From: Enterobacteriaceae bacterium RIT693
Lineage (GTDB): Bacteria; Pseudomonadota; Gammaproteobacteria; Enterobacterales; Enterobacteriaceae
Length of the DNA: 34,240 bases
Direction of reading: 5' to 3'
Assembly (NCBI GenBank): GCA_009668225.1
Contig: WJYK01000024.1
Span: 1-34,240 of the forward strand
Position numbers and translations under genes: made by a program. The notes below the pieces were generated by a model. That model was not told the origin of the DNA. It made no database searches and was given only the letters and a program-made list of their open reading frames with translations. Below are positions 19,505 to 29,758 of this stretch, in pieces; position 1 is the first letter of the stretch; every line of letters starts with the position of its first letter.

Positions 19505-20764
19505 ATGAATCTTACCGAATTAAAGAATACGCCGGTTTCTGAGCTGATTACTCTCGGCGAAAATATGGGGCTGGAAAACCAAGCCCGCATGCGCAAGCAG
19601 GACATCATTTTCTCCATCCTGAAGCAACACGCTAAGAGTGGCGAAGATATCTTTGGTGACGGTGTGCTGGAGATACTGCAGGATGGATTTGGTTTCCTCC
19701 GCTCAGCAGACAGCTCCTACCTCGCCGGTCCCGATGACATCTACGTTTCTCCCAGCCAAATCCGCCGTTTCAACCTCCGCACAGGGGATACCATCTCCGG
19801 TAAGATTCGTCCGCCGAAAGAAGGCGAACGTTACTTTGCGTTGTTGAAAGTAAACGAAGTGAACTATGACAAACCGGAAAATGCGCGTAGCAAAATCCTG
19901 TTTGAAAACTTAACCCCGCTGCATGCCAACTCTCGTCTGCGCATGGAACGTGGTAATGGTTCTACTGAAGACTTAACGGCGCGTGTACTGGATTTGGCTT
20001 CGCCAATCGGCCGTGGCCAGCGTGGTCTTATTGTGGCACCGCCAAAAGCCGGTAAAACCATGCTGCTGCAGAATATTGCGCAGAGCATCGCCTACAACCA
20101 TCCTGACTGCGTGCTGATGGTACTGCTGATTGACGAGCGTCCGGAAGAAGTGACCGAGATGCAGCGTCTGGTTAAAGGCGAAGTGGTTGCTTCTACCTTT
20201 GACGAACCAGCTTCCCGCCATGTGCAGGTAGCCGAAATGGTTATCGAGAAGGCTAAGCGTCTCGTTGAGCATAAAAAAGACGTTATCATCCTGCTGGACT
20301 CCATTACCCGTCTGGCTCGCGCCTACAACACCGTCGTGCCGGCTTCCGGTAAAGTGTTGACCGGTGGTGTGGACGCTAACGCCCTGCACCGTCCAAAACG
20401 CTTCTTCGGCGCCGCGCGTAACGTGGAAGAAGGCGGTAGCCTCACCATTATCGCGACCGCGCTTATCGATACAGGCTCTAAAATGGATGAAGTTATCTAC
20501 GAAGAGTTTAAAGGTACGGGTAACATGGAACTGCATCTGTCCCGTAAGATTGCAGAAAAACGCGTCTTCCCGGCAATCGACTACAACCGTTCCGGTACCC
20601 GTAAAGAAGAGCTTCTCACCACGCAAGAAGAGCTGCAGAAAATGTGGATCCTGCGCAAAATCATCCACCCAATGGGTGAAATTGATGCCATGGAATTCCT
20701 CATCAACAAGTTGGCGATGACGAAAACCAACGATGACTTCTTTGACATGATGAAGCGCTCGTAA
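19505..20764 (+). CDS. rho: Transcription termination factor Rho
   Basis: A 419-residue hexameric RNA-dependent ATPase, identical in length to E. coli Rho. The N-terminal helix bundle (1-47) is followed by the cold-shock-like primary RNA-binding domain with GFGFLR (61-66), then the RecA-type ATPase domain with Walker A APPKAGKT (178-185) and [15 protein letters not shown] (Walker B). The Q-loop lies around [11 protein letters not shown]. It terminates untranslated transcripts at rut sites. Its own leader is probably subject to Rho-dependent autoregulation. A clear terminator follows. Confidence 0.98.
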   Translation: MNLTELKNTPVSELITLGENMGLENQARMRKQDIIFSILKQHAKSGEDIFGDGVLEILQDGFGFLRSADSSYLAGPDDIYVSPSQIRRFNLRTGDTISGKIRPPKEGERYFALLKVNEVNYDKPENARSKILFENLTPLHANSRLRMERGNGSTEDLTARVLDLASPIGRGQRGLIVAPPKAGKTMLLQNIAQSIAYNHPDCVLMVLLIDERPEEVTEMQRLVKGEVVASTFDEPASRHVQVAEMVIEKAKRLVEHKKDVIILLDSITRLARAYNTVVPASGKVLTGGVDANALHRPKRFFGAARNVEEGGSLTIIATALIDTGSKMDEVIYEEFKGTGNMELHLSRKIAEKRVFPAIDYNRSGTRKEELLTTQEELQKMWILRKIIHPMGEIDAMEFLINKLAMTKTNDDFFDMMKRS

Positions 20765-20781
20765 GTCACAAAAACTCGGGG

Positions 20782-20810
20782 AACGCCACGCTTAGTCGTG
20801 GCGTTTTTCT
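20782..20810 (+). terminator. Rho-independent terminator after rho
   Basis: A 9-bp stem AACGCCACG / CGTGGCGTT with loop CTTAGT and a T-rich tail (20804-20813). It separates rho from the wec operon. Confidence 0.92.
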
Positions 20811-20922
20811 TTTCTGCTAGATACGATATACAGACGATGAATGTATTCGCTATCGTTATCTATTCAAAATTCCTTTTGCTATGGAAATAATCTATAGCTA
20901 ACAGTTTGTTCAGGGAGGAATT

Positions 20923-21003
20923 ATGTTTAATCTCTTCGGGACAGTTGCATATTTCGACTATGCTGACTTTGCCCATAAATCTTGCAGAGAACTTTCACTG
21001 TGA
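20923..21003 (+). CDS. Short upstream ORF coupled to wecA
   Basis: A 26-codon ORF beginning MFNLFGTVAYFDYADFAH, preceded by the near-perfect ribosome site GGGAGGAA (20913-20920). Its TGA stop (21001-21003) overlaps the wecA GTG start (21000-21002) as GTGA. wecA has only a weak ribosome site of its own, so translation of this ORF probably drives or gates wecA translation. The peptide has several aromatic residues (four Phe, two Tyr) and no recognised domain. Whether it acts as a peptide or only through coupling is unknown. Confidence 0.55.
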   Translation: MFNLFGTVAYFDYADFAHKSCRELSL

Positions 21004-22091
21004 ATTTAGTCACCGCCGTAACTGACTTACTCCTAATTTTCATCTTTACTACCGTCTTTCTTTTTATTGCACGTAAGGTAGCGAAGAGAATTGGTCTTGT
21101 TGATAAACCGAATTTCCGTAAACGCCATCAGGGGTTGATTCCCCTGGTTGGTGGAATCTCTGTTTACGCAGGCATCTGTTTTTCATTCATACTAGGGAAG
21201 TACTACATTCCCCATGGCTGGCTTTATTTAACCTGTGCAGGCGTGCTTGTTTTAGTGGGGGCGCTTGACGATCGTTATGATGTAAGAGTAAAAATTCGCG
21301 CGTCAATTCAAGCGCTTGTAGGCATCGTTATGATGTTCTATGGCAATCTGCATCTTAGCAGTCTGGGCTACATATTTGGTTCATGGGAGCTGGTACTTGG
21401 CCCATTTGGCTATTTCCTGACATTGTTTGCCGTATGGGCGGCGATCAACGCATTCAATATGGTGGATGGGATTGACGGCTTGCTTGGCGGGCTCTCATCC
21501 GTTTCGTTTGCTGCGATCGGCATTATTCTATTCTTTGATGGCCAGTACAGTCTCGCGATGTGGTGTTTTGCGATGATCGTTGCCATCTTGCCATACATCC
21601 TTCTTAACCTGGGCGTGCTTGGGCGTCGCTATAAAGTCTTTATGGGGGATGCTGGCAGCACCTTAATTGGCTTTACGGTTATATGGATCCTGCTGGAGAC
21701 GACGCAGGGACAAACACATCCAATAAGCCCGGTGACCGCGCTGTGGATCATTGCGATTCCCCTGATGGACATGATTGCCATTATGTATCGTCGTTTGCGT
21801 AAGGGCATGAGCCCATTCTCTCCGGACCGGCAGCACATCCATCATTTAATCATGCGCGCAGGTTTTACTTCACGGCAGGCTTTTGTGTTGATTACGCTCG
21901 CCGCAGCACTGCTTGCAGCTATTGGCGTTGCCGCTGAATATCTGCACTTTATCCCAGAGTGGGTAATGTTGGCATTGTTCTTGCTTGCATTTGTACTATA
22001 CGATTTTTGTATTAAACGAGCCTGGAAAGTGGCTCGCTTTATCAGACGTCATAAACGTCGCGTTCGCAGAAACAACAACGTAAACATTTAG
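21000..22091 (+). CDS. wecA: WecA (Rfe), UDP-GlcNAc:undecaprenyl-phosphate GlcNAc-1-phosphate transferase
   Basis: A 363-residue polytopic inner-membrane enzyme of the PNPT family (about 11 membrane segments). It makes lipid I of ECA and also primes many O antigens. The motifs are LVGALDDRYD, AFNMVDGIDGLLGG with catalytic Asp residues, VFMGDAGST, and the basic loop MYRRLRKGMSPFSPDRQHIHH. The chosen start is GTG (MNLVTAVTDLL), as in E. coli; a TTG six codons upstream is the only in-frame alternative. The GTG overlaps the stop of a short upstream ORF. It is the first enzyme gene of the ECA operon. Confidence 0.95.
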   Translation: MNLVTAVTDLLLIFIFTTVFLFIARKVAKRIGLVDKPNFRKRHQGLIPLVGGISVYAGICFSFILGKYYIPHGWLYLTCAGVLVLVGALDDRYDVRVKIRASIQALVGIVMMFYGNLHLSSLGYIFGSWELVLGPFGYFLTLFAVWAAINAFNMVDGIDGLLGGLSSVSFAAIGIILFFDGQYSLAMWCFAMIVAILPYILLNLGVLGRRYKVFMGDAGSTLIGFTVIWILLETTQGQTHPISPVTALWIIAIPLMDMIAIMYRRLRKGMSPFSPDRQHIHHLIMRAGFTSRQAFVLITLAAALLAAIGVAAEYLHFIPEWVMLALFLLAFVLYDFCIKRAWKVARFIRRHKRRVRRNNNVNI

Positions 22092-22113
22092 TCTGACTTG
22101 AATTGGGGAAGCG

Positions 22114-23160
22114 ATGAAAGAGAATGTGCCAGGCAGTTACCCGGCAGTGGAGAACGAGCTGGATATTCGCGGCTTATTTCGTACGCTGTGGCAGGGCAAA
22201 TTCTGGATTATCGGAATTGCCTTTGTGTTTGCCCTTATTGCGCTGATTTACACTTTTTTAGCGAAACAAGAGTGGAGTTCAACGGCGATAACCGACCGCC
22301 CAACGGTCAATATGTTGGGGGGCTACTATTCTCAACAGCAGTTCTTACGTAACCTCGATGTTAAATCCAATATGGCGACGGCCGATCAGCCTTCGGTGAT
22401 GGACGAAGCCTACAAAGAGTTCATTGTGCAGCTCTCCGCCTACGATACCCGCAGGGATTTCTGGCTTCAGACGGATTATTACAAGCAGCGTCAGGTCGGC
22501 AACAGTAAAGTCGATGCCGCGCTGTTGGATGAAATTGTCGATAACATCCAGTACACCTCTGGCGACAGCGCGCGCAATATCAGTGACAGCGTTAAGCTTG
22601 TTGCTGAAACCGCCGCCGATGCTAACAACCTCCTGCGTCAGTATGTGGCTTTTGCAAGCCAGCGTGCGGCCAGCCACCTTAATGAAGAGCTGACGGGGGC
22701 GTGGGCTGCGCGAACCATTCAGATGAAGGCGCAGGTCAAACGGCAGGAAGCGGTGGCGCAGTCCATCTACGACCGCAAAATAAAAAGCGTCGAGCAGGCG
22801 CTGAAAATTGCTCAACAGCAAAATATTACCCGCAGCGAAACTAACGTCCCTGCTGAAGAACTTCCTGATTCAGAAATGTTTATGCTGGGCCGCCCTATGC
22901 TACAGGCGCGGCTGGAAAGTCTTCAGGCCGTCGGCCCTGACTTTGACATCGATTACGATCAGAACCGGGCGATGCTTAATACGCTAAACGTCGGGCCGAC
23001 CGTTGATGCTCGCTTCCAAACTTACCGCTATTTACGCACGCCAGAAGAGCCGGTTAAGCGCGACAGTCCTCGTCGTGCATTCTTGCTGATTATGTGGGGT
23101 GCGGTCGGGGCGCTTATCGGTGCTGGCGTGGCGCTAGCCCGTCGTCCGAGGGCAGCGTAA
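22114..23160 (+). CDS. wzzE: WzzE, ECA polysaccharide chain-length regulator
   Basis: A 348-residue polysaccharide co-polymerase of the Wzz family. Two membrane helices (about 30-50 and 322-342) flank a large periplasmic alpha/beta domain. The second helix is preceded by the proline-rich motif [14 protein letters not shown] and is glycine rich. It sets the modal length of ECA chains made by WzyE. Length is as in E. coli. The ribosome site is GGGGAAGCG and the gap from wecA is 22 nt, indicating operon membership. Confidence 0.96.
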   Translation: MKENVPGSYPAVENELDIRGLFRTLWQGKFWIIGIAFVFALIALIYTFLAKQEWSSTAITDRPTVNMLGGYYSQQQFLRNLDVKSNMATADQPSVMDEAYKEFIVQLSAYDTRRDFWLQTDYYKQRQVGNSKVDAALLDEIVDNIQYTSGDSARNISDSVKLVAETAADANNLLRQYVAFASQRAASHLNEELTGAWAARTIQMKAQVKRQEAVAQSIYDRKIKSVEQALKIAQQQNITRSETNVPAEELPDSEMFMLGRPMLQARLESLQAVGPDFDIDYDQNRAMLNTLNVGPTVDARFQTYRYLRTPEEPVKRDSPRRAFLLIMWGAVGALIGAGVALARRPRAA

Positions 23161-23170
23161 GCCCTTTGCT

Positions 23171-23198
23171 GGTGGAGGGGCGATGGAATGCCTCCGCC
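23171..23198 (+). promoter_or_regulatory. Hairpin over an alternative wecB ribosome site
   Basis: GGTGGAGG (23171-23178) can pair with CCTCCGCC (23191-23198) over 8 bp, with one U-G pair and a 12-nt loop that contains the ATG at 23183. The left arm is the strongest ribosome-site-like sequence near wecB. There is no U tract, so it is not a terminator. It could hide or present this upstream ATG. Confidence 0.4.
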
Positions 23199-23221
23199 TT
23201 ACTCAACATAAGAGAATCACC

Positions 23222-24352
23222 GTGAAAGTGTTAACAGTTTTTGGCACGCGCCCGGAGGCTATAAAAATGGCCCCGTTGGTGGATGCGTTGGCAAAAGACG
23301 CGTTTTTTGACGCAAAAGTATGTGTAACGGCTCAGCATCGCGAGATGCTGGATCAGGTATTACACCTCTTTTCCATTACGCCAGACTACGACTTAAATAT
23401 TATGAAACCGGGGCAGGGCTTGACGGAAATTACCTGCCGCATTCTTGAAGGGCTGAAGCCTATTCTGGAATCCTTTAAGCCAGATGTCGTGTTGGTTCAT
23501 GGCGACACGACTACAACCGTCGCGGCGAGCCTTGCGGCATTCTACCAGAGGATTCCTGTCGGCCACGTTGAGGCGGGATTACGCACCGGCGATCTCTTTT
23601 CCCCGTGGCCGGAGGAAGCAAACCGTACCTTAACTGGACACCTTGCTTCCTGGCATTTTGCACCAACCGAAAACGCTCGTCAGAACCTGCTAAAAGAAAA
23701 CATCAGCGAGCAAAAGATTTTTGTTACCGGCAATAGCGTTATCGACGCGTTGATCTCCGTTCGCGATCGTGTGCTGACTCAGGATGCCGTGCGTCGGGAG
23801 ATTGAGGCCAAACATACCTTCCTTGATGCCAGCAAAAAAATGATCCTGGTTACCGGGCATCGCCGTGAAAGCTTTGGCGATGGTTTTGAGCGCATCTGCC
23901 ACGCGTTGGCAAAAATCGCCGAACAAAACAGCGATGTACAGATTGTGTATCCGGTTCACCTGAATCCTAATGTCAGTGAGCCGGTGAAACGCATCCTGGG
24001 GCACGTCGACAACGTGATTCTGATTGAGCCGCAGGAGTACCTGCCGTTCGTTTATCTCATGAATCACGCATGGCTTATCCTGACGGACTCTGGCGGAATT
24101 CAGGAGGAGGCCCCCTCTCTTGGCAAGCCTGTGCTGGTGATGCGTGAAGCCACAGAACGTCCTGAGGCGGTCGCCGCTGGCACCGTGCGCCTGGTAGGGA
24201 CGGATGAAGAGAAAATTGTGGCAGAAGTCACCCGACTGCTCTGTGATGAGCAGGAATATAATGCGATGAGCCGCGCCCATAACCCTTATGGTGATGGCAA
24301 CGCTTGTAGCCGAATTTTGAATGCTTTAAAACAAAATCAGGTGAAATCATGA
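23222..24352 (+). CDS. wecB: WecB, UDP-N-acetylglucosamine 2-epimerase (non-hydrolysing)
   Basis: A 376-residue cytoplasmic epimerase that converts UDP-GlcNAc to UDP-ManNAc for ECA. The GT-B fold residues known for the family are in place: Arg10 and Lys15 (FGTRPEAIK), Asp95 (HGDTTTT), Glu117 ([11 protein letters not shown]), Glu131 (WPEEANR) and His213 ([10 protein letters not shown]). UDP-binding motifs [20 protein letters not shown] and ERPE follow. The GTG at 23222 gives the E. coli length. An in-frame ATG at 23183 with strong SD-like GGAGGGG would add 13 residues and cannot be excluded. It overlaps wecC by 4 nt (ATGA). Confidence 0.95.
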   Translation: MKVLTVFGTRPEAIKMAPLVDALAKDAFFDAKVCVTAQHREMLDQVLHLFSITPDYDLNIMKPGQGLTEITCRILEGLKPILESFKPDVVLVHGDTTTTVAASLAAFYQRIPVGHVEAGLRTGDLFSPWPEEANRTLTGHLASWHFAPTENARQNLLKENISEQKIFVTGNSVIDALISVRDRVLTQDAVRREIEAKHTFLDASKKMILVTGHRRESFGDGFERICHALAKIAEQNSDVQIVYPVHLNPNVSEPVKRILGHVDNVILIEPQEYLPFVYLMNHAWLILTDSGGIQEEAPSLGKPVLVMREATERPEAVAAGTVRLVGTDEEKIVAEVTRLLCDEQEYNAMSRAHNPYGDGNACSRILNALKQNQVKS

Positions 24353-25611
24353 GTTTTTCCACCATCTCCGTCATTGGCCTTGGCTATATCGGCTTACCTA
24401 CCGCCGCCGCGTTTGCTTCCCGTCAACGGAAAGTCATCGGCGTGGATATTAATCAGCGGGCGGTGGATACTATCAATCGTGGTGAAATCCACATTGTTGA
24501 GCCTGATTTGGATAAGGTGGTGAAGTCCGCCGTTGAGGATGGATACCTGAGCGCCACCGTACAGCCCGTTGAGGCTGATGCTTATCTGATTGCCGTACCA
24601 ACGCCTTTTAAAGGCGATCATGAACCGGACATGGTTTATGTGAAAGCCGCCGCAGAGTCCATTGCCCTGGTGCTCAAAAAAGGCGCTCTGGTGGTGCTGG
24701 AGTCGACCTCTCCCGTTGGCGCGACCGAGCAAATGGCCGAATGGCTGGCTGCCCTGCGCCCGGATTTGAGCTTCCCTCACCAGGTGGGAGAACAGGCGGA
24801 TATCAATATCGCCTATTGCCCGGAGCGAGTTTTGCCGGGCCAGGTCATGGTTGAGCTGATCAAAAACGATCGCGTTGTGGGCGGCATGACGCCGGTATGT
24901 TCCGCACGCGCCAGCGAGCTATATGGTATTTTCCTCGAAGGGGAATGCGTTATCACCAACGCCCGCACCGCCGAAATGTGCAAGCTGACGGAAAACAGCT
25001 TCCGCGACGTTAATATCGCGTTCGCCAATGAATTATCGCTGATCTGTGCCGATCAGGGGATCAACGTCTGGGAACTGATTCGTCTGGCCAATCGCCACCC
25101 TCGCGTGAATGTTCTGCAGCCGGGGCCGGGCGTTGGGGGGCACTGTATTGCGGTAGATCCATGGTTTATCGTCTCGCAGAATCCTGAGCAAGCCCGCCTT
25201 ATCCGCACCGCGCGTGAAGTTAACGACGGCAAGCCGTTGTGGGTGATTAGCCAGGTGAAAGCCGCAATTGCCGACTGCCTTTCTGAGACGGGCCGCCGCG
25301 CCAGTGAGTTAACGATTGCCTGTTTTGGCCTCGCCTTTAAGCCTAACATCGACGATTTACGCGAAAGCCCGGCGATGGAAATTGCTGAGCTGCTGGCCGA
25401 ATGGCACAGCGGTAAAACGCTTGTCGTTGAGCCTAATATCCACACGCTGCCGACGAAGCTTGCCGGGCACTGCGAATTAACTTCGGTGGATGCCGCGCTT
25501 AAGCGGGCCGACGTGCTGGTCATGCTGGTCGATCATAAAGAGTTTAAAGCTATCCCTGCCGAAAATGTGCGCCAGCCGTGGATTATCGACACCAAAGGCG
25601 TTTGGCGGTAA
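24349..25611 (+). CDS. wecC: WecC, UDP-N-acetyl-D-mannosamine dehydrogenase
   Basis: A 420-residue NAD-dependent UDP-sugar 6-dehydrogenase that makes UDP-ManNAcA. It has the N-terminal Rossmann motif [16 protein letters not shown], the central region [16 protein letters not shown], and the catalytic cysteine (Cys266) in [15 protein letters not shown]-terminal UDP-binding domain contains the segment [18 protein letters not shown]. It starts inside the wecB stop. Only 6 nt separate it from wecD; in E. coli rffG and rffH stand in that place. Confidence 0.96.
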   Translation: MSFSTISVIGLGYIGLPTAAAFASRQRKVIGVDINQRAVDTINRGEIHIVEPDLDKVVKSAVEDGYLSATVQPVEADAYLIAVPTPFKGDHEPDMVYVKAAAESIALVLKKGALVVLESTSPVGATEQMAEWLAALRPDLSFPHQVGEQADINIAYCPERVLPGQVMVELIKNDRVVGGMTPVCSARASELYGIFLEGECVITNARTAEMCKLTENSFRDVNIAFANELSLICADQGINVWELIRLANRHPRVNVLQPGPGVGGHCIAVDPWFIVSQNPEQARLIRTAREVNDGKPLWVISQVKAAIADCLSETGRRASELTIACFGLAFKPNIDDLRESPAMEIAELLAEWHSGKTLVVEPNIHTLPTKLAGHCELTSVDAALKRADVLVMLVDHKEFKAIPAENVRQPWIIDTKGVWR

Positions 25612-25617
25612 CCCGCG

Positions 25618-26295
25618 ATGAGCCTGATTCATGCAACCCTGGCCCCGCTGGAGTGGGAAAATCGCTTCTTTGACGTGAACAGCAGCGCGGTCCGTTTTTC
25701 TGAAGACGCTCCTGCGCTGCAGGAAGAGCAGCTAAATCGCTGGTCCCGGGTTCAGGCAAAAATTCCTACCCATCGTACCGACTGGCTGGATGGCCTTCAG
25801 CGGCTTGGTTTCCAGCTTGTTGAAGGCGAAGTCGATCTGGCGCTTTTTCCTGGCACGCAAAATGCAGATATTCCTGTCGACATCGCGCAGCCCGAAGATA
25901 TTCCCGCGCTTCGCCTGGCCGCCTCGCAGGTGTTCACGCAGAGCCGCTTTCGCGCACCGTGGTACAAGAACGGTGACAGTGGCCGTTTCTACGCCCAGTG
26001 GATTGAAAATGCCGTGCTTGGCACGTTTGACCATCAGTGCCTGCTGCTTAAAAGCCGTGACGAGAATCTGGGTTTTGTGACCTTGCGGCAACTGAATGAC
26101 GTCGAGGCCCGAATTGGCCTGCTCGCCGGACGAGGCGTAGGCGAGGAACTGATGGCTGCGGCACAAGACTGGTGTATACAGCGTGGCCTGCAAACCCTGC
26201 GTGTCGCGACTCAGGTGAGCAATACCGCCGCGCTGCGTCGCTATATTAAAAGCGGTGCCACGATAGAAAGCACCGCCTTCTGGTTATACAGGTGA
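25618..26295 (+). CDS. wecD: WecD (RffC), dTDP-4-amino-4,6-dideoxygalactose acetyltransferase
   Basis: A 225-residue GNAT-family enzyme that acetylates dTDP-Fuc4N with acetyl-CoA to give dTDP-Fuc4NAc. The N-terminal part is divergent; the conserved core includes [33 protein letters not shown], the acetyl-CoA loop [12 protein letters not shown] and the C-terminal [20 protein letters not shown]. It is one residue longer than in E. coli. The ribosome site is weak (GGCGG), so it probably relies on coupling to wecC 6 nt upstream. It is the first gene after the missing rffGH pair. Confidence 0.93.
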   Translation: MSLIHATLAPLEWENRFFDVNSSAVRFSEDAPALQEEQLNRWSRVQAKIPTHRTDWLDGLQRLGFQLVEGEVDLALFPGTQNADIPVDIAQPEDIPALRLAASQVFTQSRFRAPWYKNGDSGRFYAQWIENAVLGTFDHQCLLLKSRDENLGFVTLRQLNDVEARIGLLAGRGVGEELMAAAQDWCIQRGLQTLRVATQVSNTAALRRYIKSGATIESTAFWLYR

Positions 26296-26299
26296 AAAA

Positions 26300-27430
26300 A
26301 TGATCCCATTTAATGCTCCGCCGGTCGTAGGTACAGAACTCGAATACATGCAGGCTGCCATGGGCAGCGGCAAACTGTGCGGAGACGGTGGTTTCACCCG
26401 TCGCTGCCAGCAGTGGATGGAACAGCGTTTTGGCAGCAAGAAAGTTCTGCTCACGCCGTCCTGTACCGCGTCGCTGGAAATGGCCGCTATCCTGCTGGAT
26501 ATCAAGCCTGGCGATGAAGTGATTATGCCGAGCTACACCTTTGTTTCGACGGCTAATGCTTTCGTGCTTCGGGGGGCGGTCATTGTGTTTGTGGACGTGC
26601 GTCCTGACACCATGAACATCGACGAAACCAAAATTGAAGCGGCTATCACCGAAAAAACACGCGCTATCGTGCCAGTGCATTACGCGGGCGTAGCCTGTGA
26701 AATGGACGTCATTATGGCTATCGCGAAAAAACATAACCTTTTCGTGGTGGAAGATGCCGCGCAGGGTGTGATGTCCACTTATAAAGGCCGTGCGTTAGGT
26801 TCTATTGGGCACATCGGTTGTTTTAGTTTTCATGAAACCAAAAACTACACCGCGGGCGGTGAGGGTGGCGCGACGCTGATTAACGATCCTGCGCTGATTG
26901 AGCGCGCGGAAATCGTTCGTGAAAAAGGCACCAACCGCAGCCAATTCTTCCGTGGGCAGGTGGATAAGTATACCTGGCGTGATATCGGTTCAAGCTACCT
27001 GATGGCAGATTTGCAGGCCGCTTATCTTTGGGCTCAGCTTGAGGCGGCAGAGAAGATTAACCAACAGCGCCTGAAGCTGTGGCAAGCCTATCATGATGCC
27101 CTTGCACCGTTGGCAAAAGCCGGGCGCATAGAGTTGCCGGATATCCCTGAAAACTGCGTGCAGAACGCCCATATGTTTTACATCAAACTGCGCGATATTG
27201 AAGACCGCAGCGCGCTGATTTCATACCTGAAAGAGGCGGAGATCATGGCAGTGTTCCATTATATTCCGTTGCATGCCTGCCCTGCGGGTGAGCGGTTTGG
27301 TCGCTTCCACGGGGAAGACCGCTTTACGACCCGCGAAAGCGAGCGCCTGCTGCGTTTGCCGCTTTTTTATAACCTGTCGCCGGTGAACCAACGCACCGTC
27401 ATCAATACGCTGCAAAGCTACTTCGCCTGA
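26300..27430 (+). CDS. wecE: WecE (RffA), dTDP-4-amino-4,6-dideoxygalactose transaminase
   Basis: A 376-residue PLP-dependent sugar aminotransferase (DegT/DnrJ/EryC1 family) that transfers an amino group from glutamate to dTDP-4-keto-6-deoxyglucose. The PLP lysine is Lys181 in SFHETKNYTAGGEGG, and the PLP ring region VVEDAAQG is at about 149-156. Length equals E. coli WecE. The ribosome site is AGGTG before the ATG at 26300, 4 nt after wecD. Its substrate must come from dehydratase and thymidylyltransferase genes not found in this window. Confidence 0.97.
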   Translation: MIPFNAPPVVGTELEYMQAAMGSGKLCGDGGFTRRCQQWMEQRFGSKKVLLTPSCTASLEMAAILLDIKPGDEVIMPSYTFVSTANAFVLRGAVIVFVDVRPDTMNIDETKIEAAITEKTRAIVPVHYAGVACEMDVIMAIAKKHNLFVVEDAAQGVMSTYKGRALGSIGHIGCFSFHETKNYTAGGEGGATLINDPALIERAEIVREKGTNRSQFFRGQVDKYTWRDIGSSYLMADLQAAYLWAQLEAAEKINQQRLKLWQAYHDALAPLAKAGRIELPDIPENCVQNAHMFYIKLRDIEDRSALISYLKEAEIMAVFHYIPLHACPAGERFGRFHGEDRFTTRESERLLRLPLFYNLSPVNQRTVINTLQSYFA

Positions 27431-27431
27431 T

Positions 27432-28682
27432 ATGTCGTTAGCTAAAGCTTCAGTGTGGACCGCAGGGTCCACGCTGGTAAAAATTGGTGCCGGTTTACTG
27501 GTAGTCAAAATGCTGGCCGTTGCTTTTGGCCCTTCTGGCGTGGGGCTGGCCGGTAACTTCCGCCAAATGATTACCGTGCTGGGCGTGCTTGCCGGGGCGG
27601 GTATATTTAACGGCGTCACCAAATACGTTGCTGAGCATCATGACAACCCGGAACAGCTGAAGCGGGTGCTCGGCACATCCTCGGCGATGGTGCTGGGCTT
27701 TTCTTCGCTGCTGGCGGTGATTTTTGTCCTGGCCGCGCGGCCAATCAGCGTCGGGCTATTCGGCCATGCTGATTACCAGAATTTGGTGCGCCTGGTGGCA
27801 TTGGTCCAGATGGGGATTGCATGGGCAAACCTGTCGCTGGCCGTCATGAAGGGTTTTCGTGACGCCGCAGGTAACGCTCTTGCATTGATTACCGGCAGCG
27901 TCATCGGCGTGCTGGCTTATTATGCCTGCTATCATTTTGGCGGTTACCAGGGGGCGCTGTTAGGCCTGGCATTGGTGCCTGCATTGCTCGTTATCCCTGC
28001 CGTCATCATGCTCGTCAGGCGTGAACACGTTCCGCTGAGCTATATGAAGCCGAGCTGGGATAAGCTGCTGGCCAGCCATCTTGGTAAGTTTACTATTATG
28101 GCGCTGATCACCTCAGTCACGCTCCCCGTGGCCTACGTGATGATGCGAAACCTTCTGGCGGCGCACTACAGCTGGGACGAAGTCGGTATCTGGCAAGGGG
28201 TGAGCAGTATTTCAGATGCTTATCTGCAGTTTATTACGGCTTCTTTTAGCGTGTACCTCCTCCCTACGCTTGCCCGCCTGAAAGAGAAAAGCGACATTAC
28301 GCGTGAAATCGTGCGTTCACTAAAGTTTGTTCTCCCGGCCGTGGCGGCGGCAAGCCTGACCGTGTGGCTGCTGCGTGATTTTGCAATTTGGCTGCTGTTT
28401 TCACCAAAGTTTATTGCCATGCGGGATCTTTTTGCCTGGCAGCTGGTCGGTGATGTGTTGAAAGTGGGGGCCTACGTGTTTGGTTATTTGGTCATCGCAA
28501 AGGCGTCGCTACGCTTTTATATTTTGACTGAAATCAGCCAGTTTGCTCTATTAACCGGCTTCTCGCGTTGGTTGATACCAGCCCACGGCGCGCTGGGTGC
28601 AGCTCAGGCCTATATGGCCACCTATATTGTTTATTTTGCGCTCTGCTGTGGTGTTTTCCTTATTTATCGTAGACGAGCATGA
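27432..28682 (+). CDS. wzxE: WzxE, lipid III flippase of ECA
   Basis: A 416-residue polytopic membrane protein of the MOP/PST exporter superfamily, with about 12 hydrophobic segments. It begins [20 protein letters not shown] and moves ECA lipid III (Fuc4NAc-ManNAcA-GlcNAc-PP-undecaprenol) to the periplasmic face. Length equals E. coli. It starts one base after the wecE stop and overlaps wecF by 4 nt (ATGA, 28679-28682). Confidence 0.96.
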   Translation: MSLAKASVWTAGSTLVKIGAGLLVVKMLAVAFGPSGVGLAGNFRQMITVLGVLAGAGIFNGVTKYVAEHHDNPEQLKRVLGTSSAMVLGFSSLLAVIFVLAARPISVGLFGHADYQNLVRLVALVQMGIAWANLSLAVMKGFRDAAGNALALITGSVIGVLAYYACYHFGGYQGALLGLALVPALLVIPAVIMLVRREHVPLSYMKPSWDKLLASHLGKFTIMALITSVTLPVAYVMMRNLLAAHYSWDEVGIWQGVSSISDAYLQFITASFSVYLLPTLARLKEKSDITREIVRSLKFVLPAVAAASLTVWLLRDFAIWLLFSPKFIAMRDLFAWQLVGDVLKVGAYVFGYLVIAKASLRFYILTEISQFALLTGFSRWLIPAHGALGAAQAYMATYIVYFALCCGVFLIYRRRA

Positions 28683-29758
28683 CAACACTGATTCACGTAT
28701 TGGGATCTGATATCCCGCATCATAATCAGACGGTATTGCGTTTCTTTAACGACGTTCTGGCCGCCACGACTCCCCATGCCCGAGAATTTATCGTGGTGTC
28801 CGGGGATCAATCCCTGTTGTCCGCTTTTCCGGCGCTGTCGATCACGCTTTGTCCTTCAAAGCAGGCTATTGCCGCTGAAGTTCTGGCTAAAGCGCGAGCG
28901 AACCGGCAGCAGCATTTCTTTTTCCACGGGCAGTTTAATGGCAGCCTTTGGATTGCGCTGTTAACCGGTGGTCTGAAGCCAGAGCAGACGAACTGGCATA
29001 TCTGGGGGGCCGATCTGTATGAAGTTTCGCGCAGCATTAAGTTTCGTTTGTTCTATCAACTGCGCCGGTTTGCCCAAGGGCGCGTAGGGCGCGTTTTCGC
29101 CACGCGCGGGGATTTAAGCTATTTTCATCAGCGTCATCCACGAGTGACCGGCGAGCTGCTGTATTTTCCAACCCGCATGGATCCGAGCCTCAACACGATG
29201 GCTGGCGATCGACAACATAGCGAGAAGCTAACGCTGCTGGTGGGGAATTCCGGCGATCGCAGTAACCGGCATGTTGATGCCCTCAAAGCCATTCACCAGC
29301 AATTTGGCGACACGGTGCGCGTTGTTGTGCCAATGGGCTACCCGGCGAATAACGAAGCTTATATTGCTGAGGTGCAACAGGCCGGCCGCGCTTTGTTTAG
29401 CCCGGAAAACCTCCGGCTACTGACGGAAAAAATTGAATTCAATGAATACCTGGCGCTGCTGCGCCGGTGCGATCTCGGCTATTTTATTTTTGAACGCCAG
29501 CAGGGTATCGGCACGCTGTGCCTGCTGATTCAGGCTGGGATCCCCTGCGTGCTGAACCGCAAAAATCCGTTCTGGCAGGATATGGTCGAGCAGCATGTTC
29601 CGGTGCTATTTACCGGGGATGTGCTTGATGAAGCGACCGTGCGGGAAGCTCAGCGCCAGCTACGCTTACTGGATAAACAAAACATCGCTTTCTTTAACCC
29701 TAACTATATCGATGGGTGGCATCACGCGCTGAGCATCGCGGCAGGAGAGCAAAAATGA
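28679..29758 (+). CDS. wecF: WecF (RffT), TDP-Fuc4NAc:lipid II Fuc4NAc transferase
   Basis: A 359-residue glycosyltransferase (CAZy GT56), peripheral to the inner membrane. It adds Fuc4NAc to lipid II to complete the ECA trisaccharide lipid III. Family landmarks are [38 protein letters not shown] and the C-terminal [16 protein letters not shown] and [12 protein letters not shown]. Length is as in E. coli. It is coupled at both ends: 4-nt overlaps with wzxE and with wzyE. Confidence 0.96.
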   Translation: MTTLIHVLGSDIPHHNQTVLRFFNDVLAATTPHAREFIVVSGDQSLLSAFPALSITLCPSKQAIAAEVLAKARANRQQHFFFHGQFNGSLWIALLTGGLKPEQTNWHIWGADLYEVSRSIKFRLFYQLRRFAQGRVGRVFATRGDLSYFHQRHPRVTGELLYFPTRMDPSLNTMAGDRQHSEKLTLLVGNSGDRSNRHVDALKAIHQQFGDTVRVVVPMGYPANNEAYIAEVQQAGRALFSPENLRLLTEKIEFNEYLALLRRCDLGYFIFERQQGIGTLCLLIQAGIPCVLNRKNPFWQDMVEQHVPVLFTGDVLDEATVREAQRQLRLLDKQNIAFFNPNYIDGWHHALSIAAGEQK

